64,000 bases of DNA, from contig JAJEKV010000004.1 in the NCBI GenBank assembly GCA_021234155.1, forward strand, positions 5,148,109 through 5,212,108. The letters run 5' to 3'. Origin of the DNA: Isoetes taiwanensis (lineage: Eukaryota > Streptophyta > Lycopodiopsida > Isoetales > Isoetaceae). The notes beneath the pieces are model-generated. The model saw only the letters and a program-made list of their open reading frames with translations. It had not been told where the DNA came from and searched no databases. The translations under genes were made by a program, and so were the position numbers. Positions 24,071 through 33,890 of this stretch are shown piece after piece; the first letter of the stretch is position 1; every line of letters starts with the position of its first letter.

Positions 24071-26478
24071 TCACCTGCTTTTAGGGAGCCACCCTTCAGT
24101 CAATTCTTCTGAGGATGTGTCTACCTCATCCAACAAGTTAATCACCTTCTTCCAGTAATCTATCAATGCACGATTAGTGTCATCAGAATTAGTTTGCCAA
24201 TGCTTGATGTAGTCATTGATGCCATCCTGGGTCAATCCCACTTGCTTCACTTCTGTAGTAGGTTTTAGAGCTTTTGGTTGACCTGGAGGTATCATAGGCT
24301 TGCCATTCGCATCTCTATGCCAGATTTCTGCCCCTCCTCTCCACTTCTCCTCTGAAGGTCTCATCTTCCATTGCATGATTGGAATCCCATCTCTCACCCA
24401 AAAAGTGAATTGAAGAGGTCTAGAATGGCCTTCCATGTCTTCAGTATAACCTTCCACAAAACTCTTCCAATCAGGCACCTCTTCTATGAGAGATCCTATA
24501 GGAGATGGAGTAGTGCATCCATGGAATATTTCTAGTAGCCTAGGAAAATTGGTCACTGTCTGCTGTCTCAAAACATGACTATATTTTCCAAATAATGCAT
24601 CCACATCCTCATGAGTATGTCCGGGCATTAGAAACCCCAAATTAACTCTTTCAAAAATGCCCACAACTGTTAAGTAGGATAAGAAAGAAAACATCCACCT
24701 GTTCTTATTTTGCCCAGCACAGTTATCAAGTTGCAAGAGCAACCTTGTAGGCAGATCCCGAGGTTTAGCACGAGATGTTGAAGTTCCAACATGTTCATTA
24801 GGTCCATGCCTCCTAAACCTTGCCTTGCTAATCTTTTCAATATTATTCGGGTTTCCATCCAACAATGCACTATGTAGTGGCTGGCTAGCTGTAGGGTCCT
24901 GGAGGTAACCATTGTAACTATTCTCATAGTTTCGTAAACACCTCATGATACTCCCAATATGAAAATCTGGACCATCACTCCACAACTCCAAACTGTAATG
25001 CCTATAGTAGGTTTGAGACTGGCCATGCAAGGTTGCCCCAGTCATTGAAATCTGCAAAGGGTATGATCTTCCACATGACTTTGGTATGTACTTGAATTGT
25101 GGAAGACAAGTCTTTTGCTGGTCCATCTTGTCATGTATAATACATAGATAGTTATTAGGTTCCATTGCAGACAAGGTCCTCCACATCCAATAAGTTGATC
25201 TACATGATAGTTGATCAGTCATATGGTCCTTCATGTGTTCCCTTATCTTAGCCTTTAGACTTGGTTGCACAGTCTTATCAAGAATCTCCTTCAGCTTAGC
25301 ACACAAATTGCACTTTGCAAAGTTGTTTGAAGTTGCTATGGTCACATCTTGAAATGCTTATTCCATAGCCTACTAAAACTGGGCTGGGATATAGAGGCTA
25401 CTCCAAGTTCCCGAAGCAATGCATTTATTTCCTCTAGTATGCTCTTCAGGGTACAATGGGATGGCAATCTCTTCTCAACAACAACTCTACCCTGTTCATC
25501 CTTCTTACTCTTATGTGGCATGTTTTCTGCATTGAACTCCACATACGTTTCAAATATTTCCTTTGCAGCTATAGTCCTAGAGGTTGGTCTTTGCTGGCCA
25601 GTGTTCCCATGCAATGCAATTCTAGTTCCATTTTCATGTCTCTTTTGCCAGTTGTGCCAGGAAGAGGTTGGAATTCCATGTATAGCCATCCATGCTTTCG
25701 AACATATCCACTTTCCATTCAATGGAAATCTTTTTTTCTTCGATCTTTCATCCTGAATTGCATAGCCAAATATGGTGTACATGAAATTTCTCCTACTATC
25801 ACACTTATGTTCTTGATATGTAGCTCTTGCTCCCACCAACTCCTCTATTGTGAACATTCTAACACAAGAGGCCCAACAACATTCACCTCCTCTAACCTTC
25901 ATCATAGCTTCAGGAGAACAGTCATAATCTGACTTGCACCTTTTGGTGGGATAATGTTTGAAAGATGGAAGTGGCCTCTTGCTACATTGTGTAAACCTTA
26001 TTGACAATGGTTCTGCATCCATAGGAAACATGTAGTTTTTCTCCAACTGGATACTGTGCCTAGGCCATGCCACAATCATTGCAACCTCTAGTTGCTTCAC
26101 ACAAGCAAGGCATTCCTCTTTACCTGACCCCTTTTCCTTCCAATTGTCATAAAATTTTGAGATTGCCACACCTAACCTATCCTCCCCTAATCTTTGATCA
26201 TTGACTGCATTGATAGGATCTGCTAGAATAATAATCCCTTCTCCTACTACCTCTCTGTTGCATTCATGCAAGATGTTGACCTTCTTGTTTTTCCAATCGA
26301 CTCGATTATAAAGTACAATTTCTTTTCCTTTTGCATCATCCTTTTCTTTGACATTATTCTTCCCTTGGGCATCATCCTTGGGTGTCTTTTCCTTTCCTTG
26401 GGCATCATCTGCATCATTTGGGGATTTTTCCTTTCCTTGAGGACCATCATTAGGGGTACTTTCTTTAGCTTGCTGCAT
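24071..26478 (-). pseudogene. DDE-type transposase gene, one frameshift from intact
   Basis: Two minus-strand frames (26478-25342, 378 residues, and 25345-24071, about 424) abut at AAGATGTGACC. The first ends WNKHFKM-stop, and the second continues ..DVTIATSNNFAKCNLC. One missing base near 25347 accounts for the break. The N-terminus has acidic and basic repeats (PNDxxGKEK); then come GECCWASCVRMFTIEEL, W..W..R, CNLCAKL, IIHDKMDQQKT (first candidate Asp), LLLQLDNCAGQNKNRWMFSF (second Asp) and PGHTHEDVDALFGKYS (third acidic cluster). D-N-C-x-Q/E-N-K-N and GHTHEDxDxxF are hallmarks I associate with the DUF7869-like RNase H-fold proteins found in many eukaryotic mobile elements. That assignment is from memory. 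No other disabling change was seen, so the insertion is recent compared with its neighbours. Terminal repeats were not found. Confidence 0.7.
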
Positions 26479-26589
26479 GCCATTGACCTAAAACATACAG
26501 AAACATAAAATAAGTTAGTACATTCAAAAAACATCTGCAAGACATGTTTTCAAGAAAAACATACTTTTGAAATTGTACAAAGACCTCTA

Positions 26590-26920
26590 AAGAACCTTAC
26601 CATTAGGGTTTTTTTTTTTTAACATTAGGGTAACATGCTTTTTTAAAATATAACCATATGGGTAATATGGTTTTTCAAAATATTTAAGATTATGGTTTTC
26701 TAACAACCTTAGAGTAAGAATGGTTTTTAATAACATTAGAGTAAGAATTGGTTTTTTTAACATTAGGGTTAGAATAGTTTTTTCTTTAAAACATTAGGGT
26801 AAGATGCTATTTTAAAAACTATATGGGTAATATGGTTTTTCTAAGGTATGGGTATGGTTTTTCAAACATATGGGTAATATGTTTTTTTTGAAAACCATAT
26901 GAAAATATGGGTTTATAGGT
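26590..26920. repeat. Degenerate ACATTAGGGTAA/ATATGGGTAATATGG array
   Basis: About eight imperfect units of 30-45 bp alternate ACATTAGGGTAAGA-TGNTTTTT and ATATGGGTAATATGGTTTTT. They lie directly upstream of the transposase start, where subterminal repeats of a DNA transposon would be expected. The unit is not the plant telomere repeat, since spacing and sequence differ. Confidence 0.55.
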
Positions 26921-26989
26921 ATTAATGGTTCGCGGCAGTTACTAATGGTTCGAATGCCTCTTCAACTTTTCCTCTTCAATTTTTGCATG

Positions 26990-27450
26990 CCTTTTCGCAT
27001 TCTCGCCTTCTCGCCTTCTTCTAATCTAAACTCGGCTTCCGATTCTCTCGCCTTCTTCTAATCTAAACTCGGATTCTTTTAATCTAAAGTCGGCTTCTTC
27101 TAATCTCGCCGTTCTTCCGATTCTCTGTTTAGCATGTAAGGAAAGTTTATTGTCTTTGAGTTGTTTTTCTATGTGGATCCAGATATAACAATTTTAACTA
27201 TGATACAGCCTCTTGCGGGATCTTGCTTATGATTCTAGAGCTTTCCAGTGGAAAGAAAGCTTTGATAAACGAGACACAAGGTAGGCATTATAAGTTTTCT
27301 TAGAAATGAAAATGGTGCATTATGTTTTACTATGTTTATTGGGCAATGAGCTAGGTGCTTAGTTACTCGGCTTCTCGGCTTTAAAGTCGGCTAATCGGCT
27401 TCTCTGATTCAAACAAGGCTTCAAACTCGGCTTCTCGTCTTCAAACAGGT
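26990..27450. repeat. TCGGCTTCT/CTTCTTCTAATCTAAA-rich simple region
   Basis: Short repeated words (TCGCCTTCTTCTAATCTAAACTCGG, CTCGGCTTCTCGGCTT) recur between 27000 and 27450. Possibly part of the same transposon's 5' region. No gene seen. Confidence 0.45.
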
Positions 27451-27624
27451 TAGAATGAATGGGTTTCTGATTCTGAATGAATGGGTTATGTTTAGAATGG
27501 GTTAGAATGAATGTGTTTTAGGGATTCTGAATGTTTTAGGATTCTGAGTGTTTTAGAACAGGCTATGCTTTAGATTAGAACAGGTTAACTTTAAGAAGAG
27601 GCAATGTTTTAGAAATATGAAACA

Positions 27625-27702
27625 GAACAGATAAATGAAATAGGAATAGCATTATGAACAGATTTTATTTCATATTGCTATTCCTATTTCATTTATCTGT
27701 TC
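27625..27702. repeat. Perfect 26-bp inverted repeat (hairpin)
   Basis: The arms GAACAGATAAATGAAATAGG-AATAGC (27625-27650) and their exact reverse complement (27677-27702) are separated by 26 bp. Allowing one mismatch extends the stem to 34 bp. It lies in a segment whose words recur at 28137-28243. It could be a foldback element or a small-RNA precursor. Confidence 0.8.
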
Positions 27703-27829
27703 ATATTCGCCTAATGTTATTGCCATTTTTATCTGTTCTTACCCTAATGTTTTCAAAAATCAAATAGTCTGTTCTAGATGCAAGGAAAATCAAATAGTCT
27801 GTTCTAGTGTGTTATATCTGTGCAATACA

Positions 27830-28138
27830 GTGCATTCACAAGATTCTTAACCGCTACATCAGTTACTCGCATCACCTATGGTAGCGCGACTGGGAGCTTA
27901 CATCCTGCAGATTTTGGCCGTCAGACTTGCTCTTCTGGGGCATGGTATTTGAGAGCCTACTGTTAGGGTTTTTCCTCCCAAGTGGGGGTTTTTTCATCCC
28001 GGTAGTAGGGTTCCACTGTACAGTTACATTGTTTGTTTTTGGTGTTGGGGTTTTTGGCTTTTTTGCCTGTTCTGTGCCGTCTCATAGGCCTCTGGCCTCC
28101 GTGGACGTTAAAATAAACTTCCTTCCTTCCTTCCTTCT
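27830..28138 (+). mobile_element. LINE-like 3' end with (TTCC)n tail
   Basis: The plus strand carries a GTTTTTGGTGTTGGGGTTTTTGG-rich 3' region ending CCGTGGACGTTAAAATAAACTTCCTTCCTTCC. This looks like a retroposon 3' end with a TTCC microsatellite tail. It sits between two copies of a duplicated segment (27734-27803 and 28178-28243: TCTGTTCTTACCCTAATGTT, AAATAGTCTGTTCTAGATGC), so it probably inserted into a pre-existing repeat. The family is uncertain, since no reverse transcriptase is present. Confidence 0.4.
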
Positions 28139-28363
28139 ATCTTATTTCATTTATATACATTCATGTTCCTTGCCTATCTGTTCTTACCCTAATGTTTTAA
28201 AGAAACAAATAGTCTGTTCTAGATGCAAGGAAAATAGTCTGTTCACACTATGCAAGAACAGAAAAGAACATTAGGCAAGGAAAATCATAAGATATGCTTG
28301 CATATCATAAGATTGCTTGCATTTCATATGATTGGACGAAATCGCGCCACTCGCGTGTGAAGT

Positions 28364-28498
28364 AGATCTGTGAAAAAAACATTATAGTAAACGCGCCTGG
28401 CGCGTTTTAGATCTGTGAAAAAACCACTATAGTAAACGCACCTGGCGCGTTTTAGATCGGTGGAAAGAACACTATAGTAAACCGCCTGGCGCGTTTTG
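28364..28498 (+). repeat. Three 45-bp tandem units, each with the GC palindrome
   Basis: Units start at 28364, 28409 and 28454 (exact 45-bp period). Each has AGATC(T/G)GTG-AAA, CTATAGTAAA and then (C)GCGCCTGGCGCGTTTT. They lie just upstream of the open frame at 28583. Confidence 0.85.
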
Positions 28499-28582
28499 AA
28501 TTTTGTATATTTAGAATCATTTTCTGGGGAAAGGAATATCATTTGCTAATTAGTTAATTTCTCTCATTCTAGTGCATTACAC

Positions 28583-28954
28583 ATGGCTGCTTCTAGTTCA
28601 AATATACTTCCCCTGGACGACCATCAACGCTGGACCCTGTACAAGATACTACTTAATTGTGCTGTTCAAAACATTCACAGAGAGTTGGACAAGCCATATG
28701 ACAGTCTGTATCAGGGGCCATGGGAATGCTACCATCGCATAACTGGACATATGCGGCTCCTCATGCTCGTAGTAAGGCTCATGCCAACAAATAAATATGA
28801 GGATTTGATTAGGAGTATCAAGTATCGACGGGACACTCTGATTTGGAGACTCGACATTCGCAGGGAATGGGAGGATGATGTCATATCAAAGTGGTACAGG
28901 TGGGACTTTACTCGGTATTGGGCCGATGAAGTGGGCCTATGTGACATTTTGTAG
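28583..28954 (+). CDS. Hypothetical protein, 123 aa, Trp-rich
   Basis: It begins ATG in MAASSSNILPLDDHQRWTLY and ends WADEVGLCDIL, with nine Trp and many Arg, Asp and Tyr and no signal peptide or membrane segment. The stop codon is followed at once by a strong donor, AGAG|GTATGTAC, so either an intron lies in the 3' UTR or the stop interrupts a longer coding sequence. Palindrome-bearing tandem repeats flank it on both sides (28364-28498 and 28961-29101). It may be the first exon of the same transcription unit as the ParB/methyltransferase-like gene downstream. I do not recognise the family. Confidence 0.45.
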   Translation: MAASSSNILPLDDHQRWTLYKILLNCAVQNIHRELDKPYDSLYQGPWECYHRITGHMRLLMLVVRLMPTNKYEDLIRSIKYRRDTLIWRLDIRREWEDDVISKWYRWDFTRYWADEVGLCDIL

Positions 28955-28960
28955 AGGTAT

Positions 28961-29145
28961 GTACATCCTGCTATGTTAGTTTAGAAAGAACTCGCGCCTG
29001 GCGCATTTTCACAGAAGGAAAAATGTACAATGTACAGCCTGCTACGTTAGTTTAGAAAGAACTCGCGCCTGGCGCATTTTCACAGAGGGAAAAATGTACA
29101 TATAGTTTTTTTGAATATAAATACAAACTCGCGCCTGGCGCAATT
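28961..29145 (+). repeat. Two 71-bp tandem units plus a further palindrome
   Basis: Units at 28961 and 29032 share GTACA(T/G)CCTGCTA-GTTAG, AGAAAGAACTCGCGCCTGGC, GCATTTTCACAG and AAAAATGTACA. A third palindrome (CTCGCGCCTGGCGCAATTT) follows at 29128-29145. Confidence 0.85.
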
Positions 29146-29208
29146 TCCAGCTTATACTTTTATATGACGCTTATTTCATTATGTTTTTTTATATGCAATG
29201 TCGAAAAC

Positions 29209-29326
29209 ATTGAATCCTTTGATGCCCTCCAGCCAGTATGACCAACCCCAAGAAACTACACATTTTCGTTAATGTGTAGTTTCATGGGGTTGATAAGACT
29301 GGCTAAAGAACATCAAAGAATTCAAA
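29209..29326. repeat. Long imperfect hairpin (~56-bp arms, 6-nt loop)
   Basis: The arms around CTTTGATG, AGCCAGT, AACCCCA and GAAACTACACATT pair with AATGTGTAGTTTC, TGGGGTT, ACTGGCT and CATCAAAG across the loop TTCGTT (29265-29270). About 40 of 48 central positions match, with mismatches scattered as in a plant microRNA precursor or an ageing foldback MITE. No target duplication is evident. Confidence 0.7.
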
Positions 29327-29450
29327 ATTCACAACATCACACAGATGTTATGATATATTCATTTTTTTTTACTATCCTCATATACATACCTTTTGATAAG
29401 TTATGATCTAATAAATTATAGCTTCTTTGTATCAGAAGGTCTGTACATAC

Positions 29451-29694
29451 CTTTTTTAGATGTTCTTTTGGCCATGCCACAAATGTGCCCATGCTCTCCC
29501 CGATTGTGTCACCACCAGGATGTCTTCTTGGAAGAGCTTCATCCTCATAGTTGCAATTTATAATGCTAACTTTACAGAAACTGTTTCCAAGAGGGACACC
29601 ATGGCACTTAGATTCAGGTTCCAGGTCTTCGATTTTACATAATCCAAGTCGACGCTTCAAGTTTGCTGTTAGTAGATAGCATTCTTCTCCCACG
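29451..29694 (-). pseudogene. Isolated exon of a plant transposon protein (DUF8039-like)
   Basis: The exon is bounded by TATCAG|CGTGGG and AAAAAG|GTATGTAC on the minus strand and reads VGEECYLLTANLKRRLGLCK ... GVPLGNSFCKV ... GGDTIGESMGTFVAWPKEHL. The order of C-x-L, a variable valine-rich stretch and a final WPKxHL resembles the small domain (DUF8039 as I recall it) C-terminal to many plant CACTA-type or related transposase polyproteins. Only this exon is present, antisense to the surrounding gene, so it is a transposon fragment. Confidence 0.45.
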
Positions 29695-29817
29695 CTGATA
29701 ATTGAAAACATTAAAATAATGATTTCACATGAACAGTCTTCAAGAATATAATATGTTTCAAGAACAATCTTCAAATCCTACTGATAGCACTCACCATAGC
29801 TCGACTGACATGATAGC

Positions 29818-29947
29818 GTGTCGATCAGTCGAGGAGGCGATCGCTAAGTCGAGGCGGTCGATCAGTCGAGGAGGCGAGTTGATCAGTCGAGAAGGCGGTC
29901 GACCAGTCGAGGAGGCGGTCGACCGGAAGAAGTCGGCGAGTTGATCA
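29818..29947 (+). repeat. ~20-bp minisatellite (GTCGATCAGTCGAGGAGGCG)
   Basis: About seven consecutive units of 17-21 bp vary around GTCGATCAGTCGAGGAGGCG. GC-rich and non-coding. Confidence 0.85.
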
Positions 29948-30199
29948 GGTTTCTTGAAAAATTCGGTGGCAAATGAATAATTCGGCGTGCCACATAGGCG
30001 TTTCTTGAAAATAATAAAAATAAATATTCATGGATGTGCTTTAATAAGAAAATTAAGTTTTTAATTTGAAATGAGCGGGATAAGCGGTTAATATAGGCGG
30101 GATAATTGTAATTTAAAATCGGATAGCAATCTGACGGTTCAGATAATGCACCCATACGTATAAATTTGAATCGCGTCCCATAACATTGCATTCGAACAT

Positions 30200-30919
30200 T
30201 GCAGCTATATAGCGTCCGGAGGATCTGGCGCAACGAGAGGTAGAGGCGGAGGGAGAGGCGCAGGTAGAGCCGGGCGACGGGCCAACACTCAGGAAATTCC
30301 TGAACAGGTTGACAGCACTCAGGAAGCAGGTATTTACTATTTCTTGTCGATTTCTACAGTTTCTGTGTTATTTTTAAGTTTTGTCTACTGTATGTGTTGT
30401 TTTTTTATCATTTTTCTACTGTCTCTGTGTTATTTCTATTTTTTATATTGTTTCTGTGTCATTTCTACTGCTTTTACTACCTTATTTTGTGTGTTTTTTG
30501 TTATAATCTTCTCCTTTACTTTGTGTTTTTTGTTTTTTGTTTTATAATCTTCTCCTGTATTCTCCAGTTCGTATAATGTAGATCGTTTAATTAGAGTTTC
30601 TTGCACTTGTTTGTTTATAGTTTTGTTCTGTATTCTCCAGTTCTTTGGATAAGTTTTTTTTCTAGCCTAGTATGTCTCTTATAATATAGAGCGTCTGTAG
30701 GTCCTCTCTAAAAAACGCGCTCGGCACGATTTATAATATAGAGCGTCATGAACCCCTGATTGTTTTTGGCTGTCTCTGCTACTTTTCTTGTATACCATTT
30801 ATGTTTTCCGTAGTAAGGCGTCTATCAAAACGCGCTCGGCGCGATTTCATTACTCACCACATGATTGTAACTTTCAGGATCTTCTAAAAATGTGAAAAGA
30901 AAAGCAAAGCCTGCGCAGG
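30200..30919 (+). pseudogene. N-terminal exons (RGG-rich and basic) of the ParB/methyltransferase-like gene
   Basis: An open stretch ending at 30329 reads SGGSGATRGRGGGRGAGRAG and then RRANTQEIPEQVDSTQEA, an RGG/GAR-type region, and stops at donor GCAG|GTATTTAC. A 42-nt exon, 30878-30919 (CTTTCAG|GA ... CAGG|GTTAAG), adds SSKNVKRKAKPAQ, a nuclear-localisation-like basic run. Frames are compatible across both junctions and into the exon at 31652 (VADLAHVVTMDD). No initiator ATG was found upstream. The introns contain two palindromes (30716-30730 and 30831-30845). Confidence 0.45.
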
Positions 30920-30964
30920 GTTAAGGGCTAGATAACGTCCTGTGCAGAGGCATTTGGCAGAGTA

Positions 30965-31339
30965 TCCGCCATAGCCAAGCTTGGCCAAGCTTCTGAGTTC
31001 GCTGTGTGATTTTGCAGAGCTTAGTAATGCTGAAGCTAAGGCAACAAAAATTTCCCAAAATTTTCTTGCAGCAGAGGATTTCTTTAGGGCAGCAGAGGAT
31101 TTGTTTAGGGAGCTTTTGTGCTGCAGCGACGAGCAGCGGGAAAACCAACAACCACCACTCCGAATATGATCTTTCTGCTTTCTTTCTGTGACGAGCAGCG
31201 GCCGAGCAAAAATCTGGTTTCTGGTTTCTGTGGCCGAGCAGCTTGGGCAAGCCGGATTCTTCCAGCATCTAGCAAGCTAAAAGAGGGCAAGCAAAAAGAG
31301 GGCGGCTTTTTAGCATGATGGAGGCCTGGCTATGGCGGA
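30965..31339. mobile_element. Possible MITE with CCGCCATAGCCA inverted ends
   Basis: TCCGCCATAGCCAAGCTT (30965-30982) recurs inverted as AGGCCTGGCTATGGCGGA (31322-31339). A further partial copy lies at about 31386. The segment is inside the intron 30920-31651. No clear target duplication, so the boundaries are tentative. Confidence 0.35.
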
Positions 31340-32738
31340 TTGTCTTGTGATAAACCTTGGAATGGGGCTTTGAGCATGTCGCAGGCCTGGCTATGGCGTC
31401 TTTGGAGCAGGGATTCGACCACGATGTCCAACCACGGTGAGGATCCAACCACGGCAGTGCACAGTCCCAGCAAATCAGATGTTATGGCCATAACATCTAT
31501 GTTATGGCCATAACAAATTCGGCCACAATGTTACTGGGGATAACAGCTTAAAATCGACGGCTGGGATTCAATCCTACGGCTAAATGCAGAGGCCAAGGAC
31601 GTTAAGGGACATCGGCACCGAAAAAACCAAGAACGGAGGAAAATGTATCAGTTGCAGATTTGGCACACGTTGTGACCATGGACGATACGACCGGAATAAT
31701 AAAGGCTCAGGTAGAGCCTCCGTATCCAGAAGAAGATCTACCAGAGGGCTCTGAATGGTATGTGGAGATCTTCAAGACTAGTGGAAAGACAGATCTTATT
31801 TTCATGTCTAGAGTTAAGGAAACAGATCAAATGAAGAAACAAGGTATTCTGATCACATGCGAAGAACAGGACGATTCATACTGTTCCGTATTACTTGAAG
31901 CGAGTCAGAAAAATAAAAAAGTATTGAAGAAGATAAATTACTGCAGTGCCAGTTCCTTTAAAGAGACAGCCCTAAGAACGGATGAGGCCGCAGATAACCT
32001 CTTCAAATTTGGCTGGTCAGGTGGTGAACCATTGACACCAAAAAAAATATGTGAAGGTCTCTCAGCTGTGAGAAGAGCAATCAGTACAAGGCCGTCAGCT
32101 AGTGTGTACCTACAAGCTTTAAAAGAGAAGGAAGATGCAAGTTCTAGAGGCAGGGAAACACCAGACGTTCTACGCATTACAGATATGACTAGTGATGACG
32201 ATAAGGCGAGACAGTTAGAGGCCATGAGCAAACTCAAGAAGTATGCTGACAAGTAGCCACTGGGCCTTAGCTTCACGCATCCAGTCCATGTCGACATGCT
32301 TTTCAGGTCCACGAAGGCTATGTTTGTCAGCAGAAGATACGACAAGCAGCACGCAATGGAAATAGTCAACAGTATGATAGAAAACCCAGGGCAGGTGCCA
32401 ATGCCGGCAGATGTGGTGCCTTTTGATATGAAGACGAAGAAGGTGTTGATATGGAATGAACTTGAAGATTTAATTAGCAACCTGGATATTTTCACTTCAT
32501 GATAATAGATGGCCAGCATTCAGTGGAGGCGCAGAAGGTTTTGATCAGTCAAGCACAAAAAACTGGAAATCAGTTATTCTATAGACTATACTCCGTCAGA
32601 AATTGCCGGTTCCTCAGTGGCTCAACAACTGCAGCAGAATTAGCCGAAATCAGCGCGCTACTGAATGACATGGGAAAGACATTCCTATACAAAAGGTATT
32701 TTATTTTCCCACACATAGCTAGTCTGGAACTTCTAAAC

Positions 32739-32921
32739 CGCGCCAGGCGCGATTTGCTGCTTTAATGTGCATGTCCTATAGCGTTCCAAATCGCGTCAGA
32801 CGCGTTTTCGTTAATCACGTATTTACAAGAAACGCGCCTGGAGCGATTTCTTCATGTGGCATGAAGAAATCGCGCCAGGCGCGTTTCTTGTAAATACGTG
32901 ATTAACGAAAACGCGCCAGGC
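32739..32921. repeat. Palindrome cluster with a 56-bp-arm hairpin
   Basis: Palindrome cores lie at 32739-32751, 32792-32804, 32833-32845, 32871-32883 and 32912 onward. 32801-32856 and 32860-32915 are reverse complements with one mismatch, around a 3-nt centre (TGG). The arms carry GTTAATCACGTATTTACAAG and AGCGATTTCTTCATG. All of it is inside the intron 32696-33949. Confidence 0.85.
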
Positions 32922-33682
32922 CATGGAATAAATTACTACTCTTATATTTTAGTGTAGCCAAAATAAGTTTAGCTAAACTACCCTCAAATTGGAGCTTGAC
33001 GTTTCTACCACTTGGCTAAACTAGATGATTTTTCTCCATCACCATTTCTTGGCTTTGGCTAAACTTCTAAAATATGGGGAGGCAAATATTAGCCATCACA
33101 TTACGCTAACTTTTAAAAATCCAAGCTTTTGGACTAAGGCATTGAATTCATATTATTACAATGTAATTTAATATGGACAAAGTAAACGGTAATCAACATA
33201 ATGTGGCAGAATGGACGGAATTACAGTCATTGTTATAACCTCCTTGATACAAAAAAGCAACAAAGGCATAAACATACATGAATACGTTCAAAACTAAAAA
33301 GAAAAGGTACATTGTTCCTTCTAGATATGATCAACTCTATGAATGCTTCAACTTCATATCTAGAATAAGAAAAAAAACAAAAAAATTGGACCCTATTTGG
33401 TAGTTTCTTAAAGTTCCTACAGATCTTAGTGTTTGCATGTAGGCTAATCCATCCATTTTTTCAAGCCCCCTCTTTCTTAGGTTTAGCTAATCGATGTTCT
33501 TGTGGGGTTGTCTAGAGGTGGAGGTTTGGCTATTCAACCTACAATTTCACTTGGGCGGCAAAAAAATTGGGCTAAAATTTTATTTCTTTTCGCATTTTTT
33601 CCCATTTAGTTTAGCCATTTTTCTTGGGAAAAAAGCTACAAAATAGCCATTTGGCTAAGCTTAGCCGTTATTTTATTCCATG
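32922..33682. mobile_element. hAT-like MITE, 761 bp, with perfect 8-bp TSD
   Basis: It starts CATGGAATAAA and ends TTTATTCCATG (terminal inverted repeats of about 11 bp). It is flanked by CGCCAGGC at 32914-32921 and again at 33683-33690. Eight-base target duplications are typical of hAT elements. Multiple TTAGCCA/TGGCTAA words inside may be transposase-binding repeats. There is no coding capacity. Removing it would rebuild an intact GC palindrome, so it inserted into that palindrome. The AT-rich region 45640-45900 shares the TAGCCA words and may be a relative. Confidence 0.75.
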
Positions 33683-33890
33683 CGCCAGGCGCGTTTCTTG
33701 TAAATACGTGATTAACGAAAACGCGCCTGGCGCGTTTTATGTTGTTATTTGTTTTGACGGATTTACAAGAAACGCGCCTGGCGCGATTTCTTCATCACGC
33801 GCCTGGCGCGATTTCTTCATCATGAAGAAATCGCGCCAGACGCGTTTCTTGTAAATCCGTGATTAACGAAAACGCGCCTGGCGCGTTTTA
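33683..33890. repeat. Second palindrome cluster with inverted arms
   Basis: Palindrome cores lie at 33683-33693 (right half of the interrupted copy), 33722-33734, 33773-33785, 33798-33810, 33832-33844 and 33873-33885. GGATTTACAAGAAACGCG ... GATTTCTTCAT (33759-33796) is inverted as ATGAAGAAATCGCGCCAGAC ... CTTGTAAATCC (33822-33858), with one extra 25-bp palindrome unit between. Confidence 0.85.

Noticed and set aside
26590-26920. Interstitial telomere repeat (TTAGGG words)
   Set aside because: The units are 30-45 bp with variable flanks and lack tandem TTTAGGG; they look like transposon subterminal repeats.
30344-30576. Phe/Leu/Cys-rich small membrane proteins
   Set aside because: They arise from a T-rich intron; composition alone mimics membrane segments.
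31652-32695. Intact ParB-like gene
   Set aside because: An in-frame TAG at 32254 and a frame slip near 32497 interrupt it.
28364-33890. CRISPR-like array (repeated palindromes with spacers)
   Set aside because: Spacing is irregular, orientation mixed, no cas genes are present and the context is spliced plant DNA.
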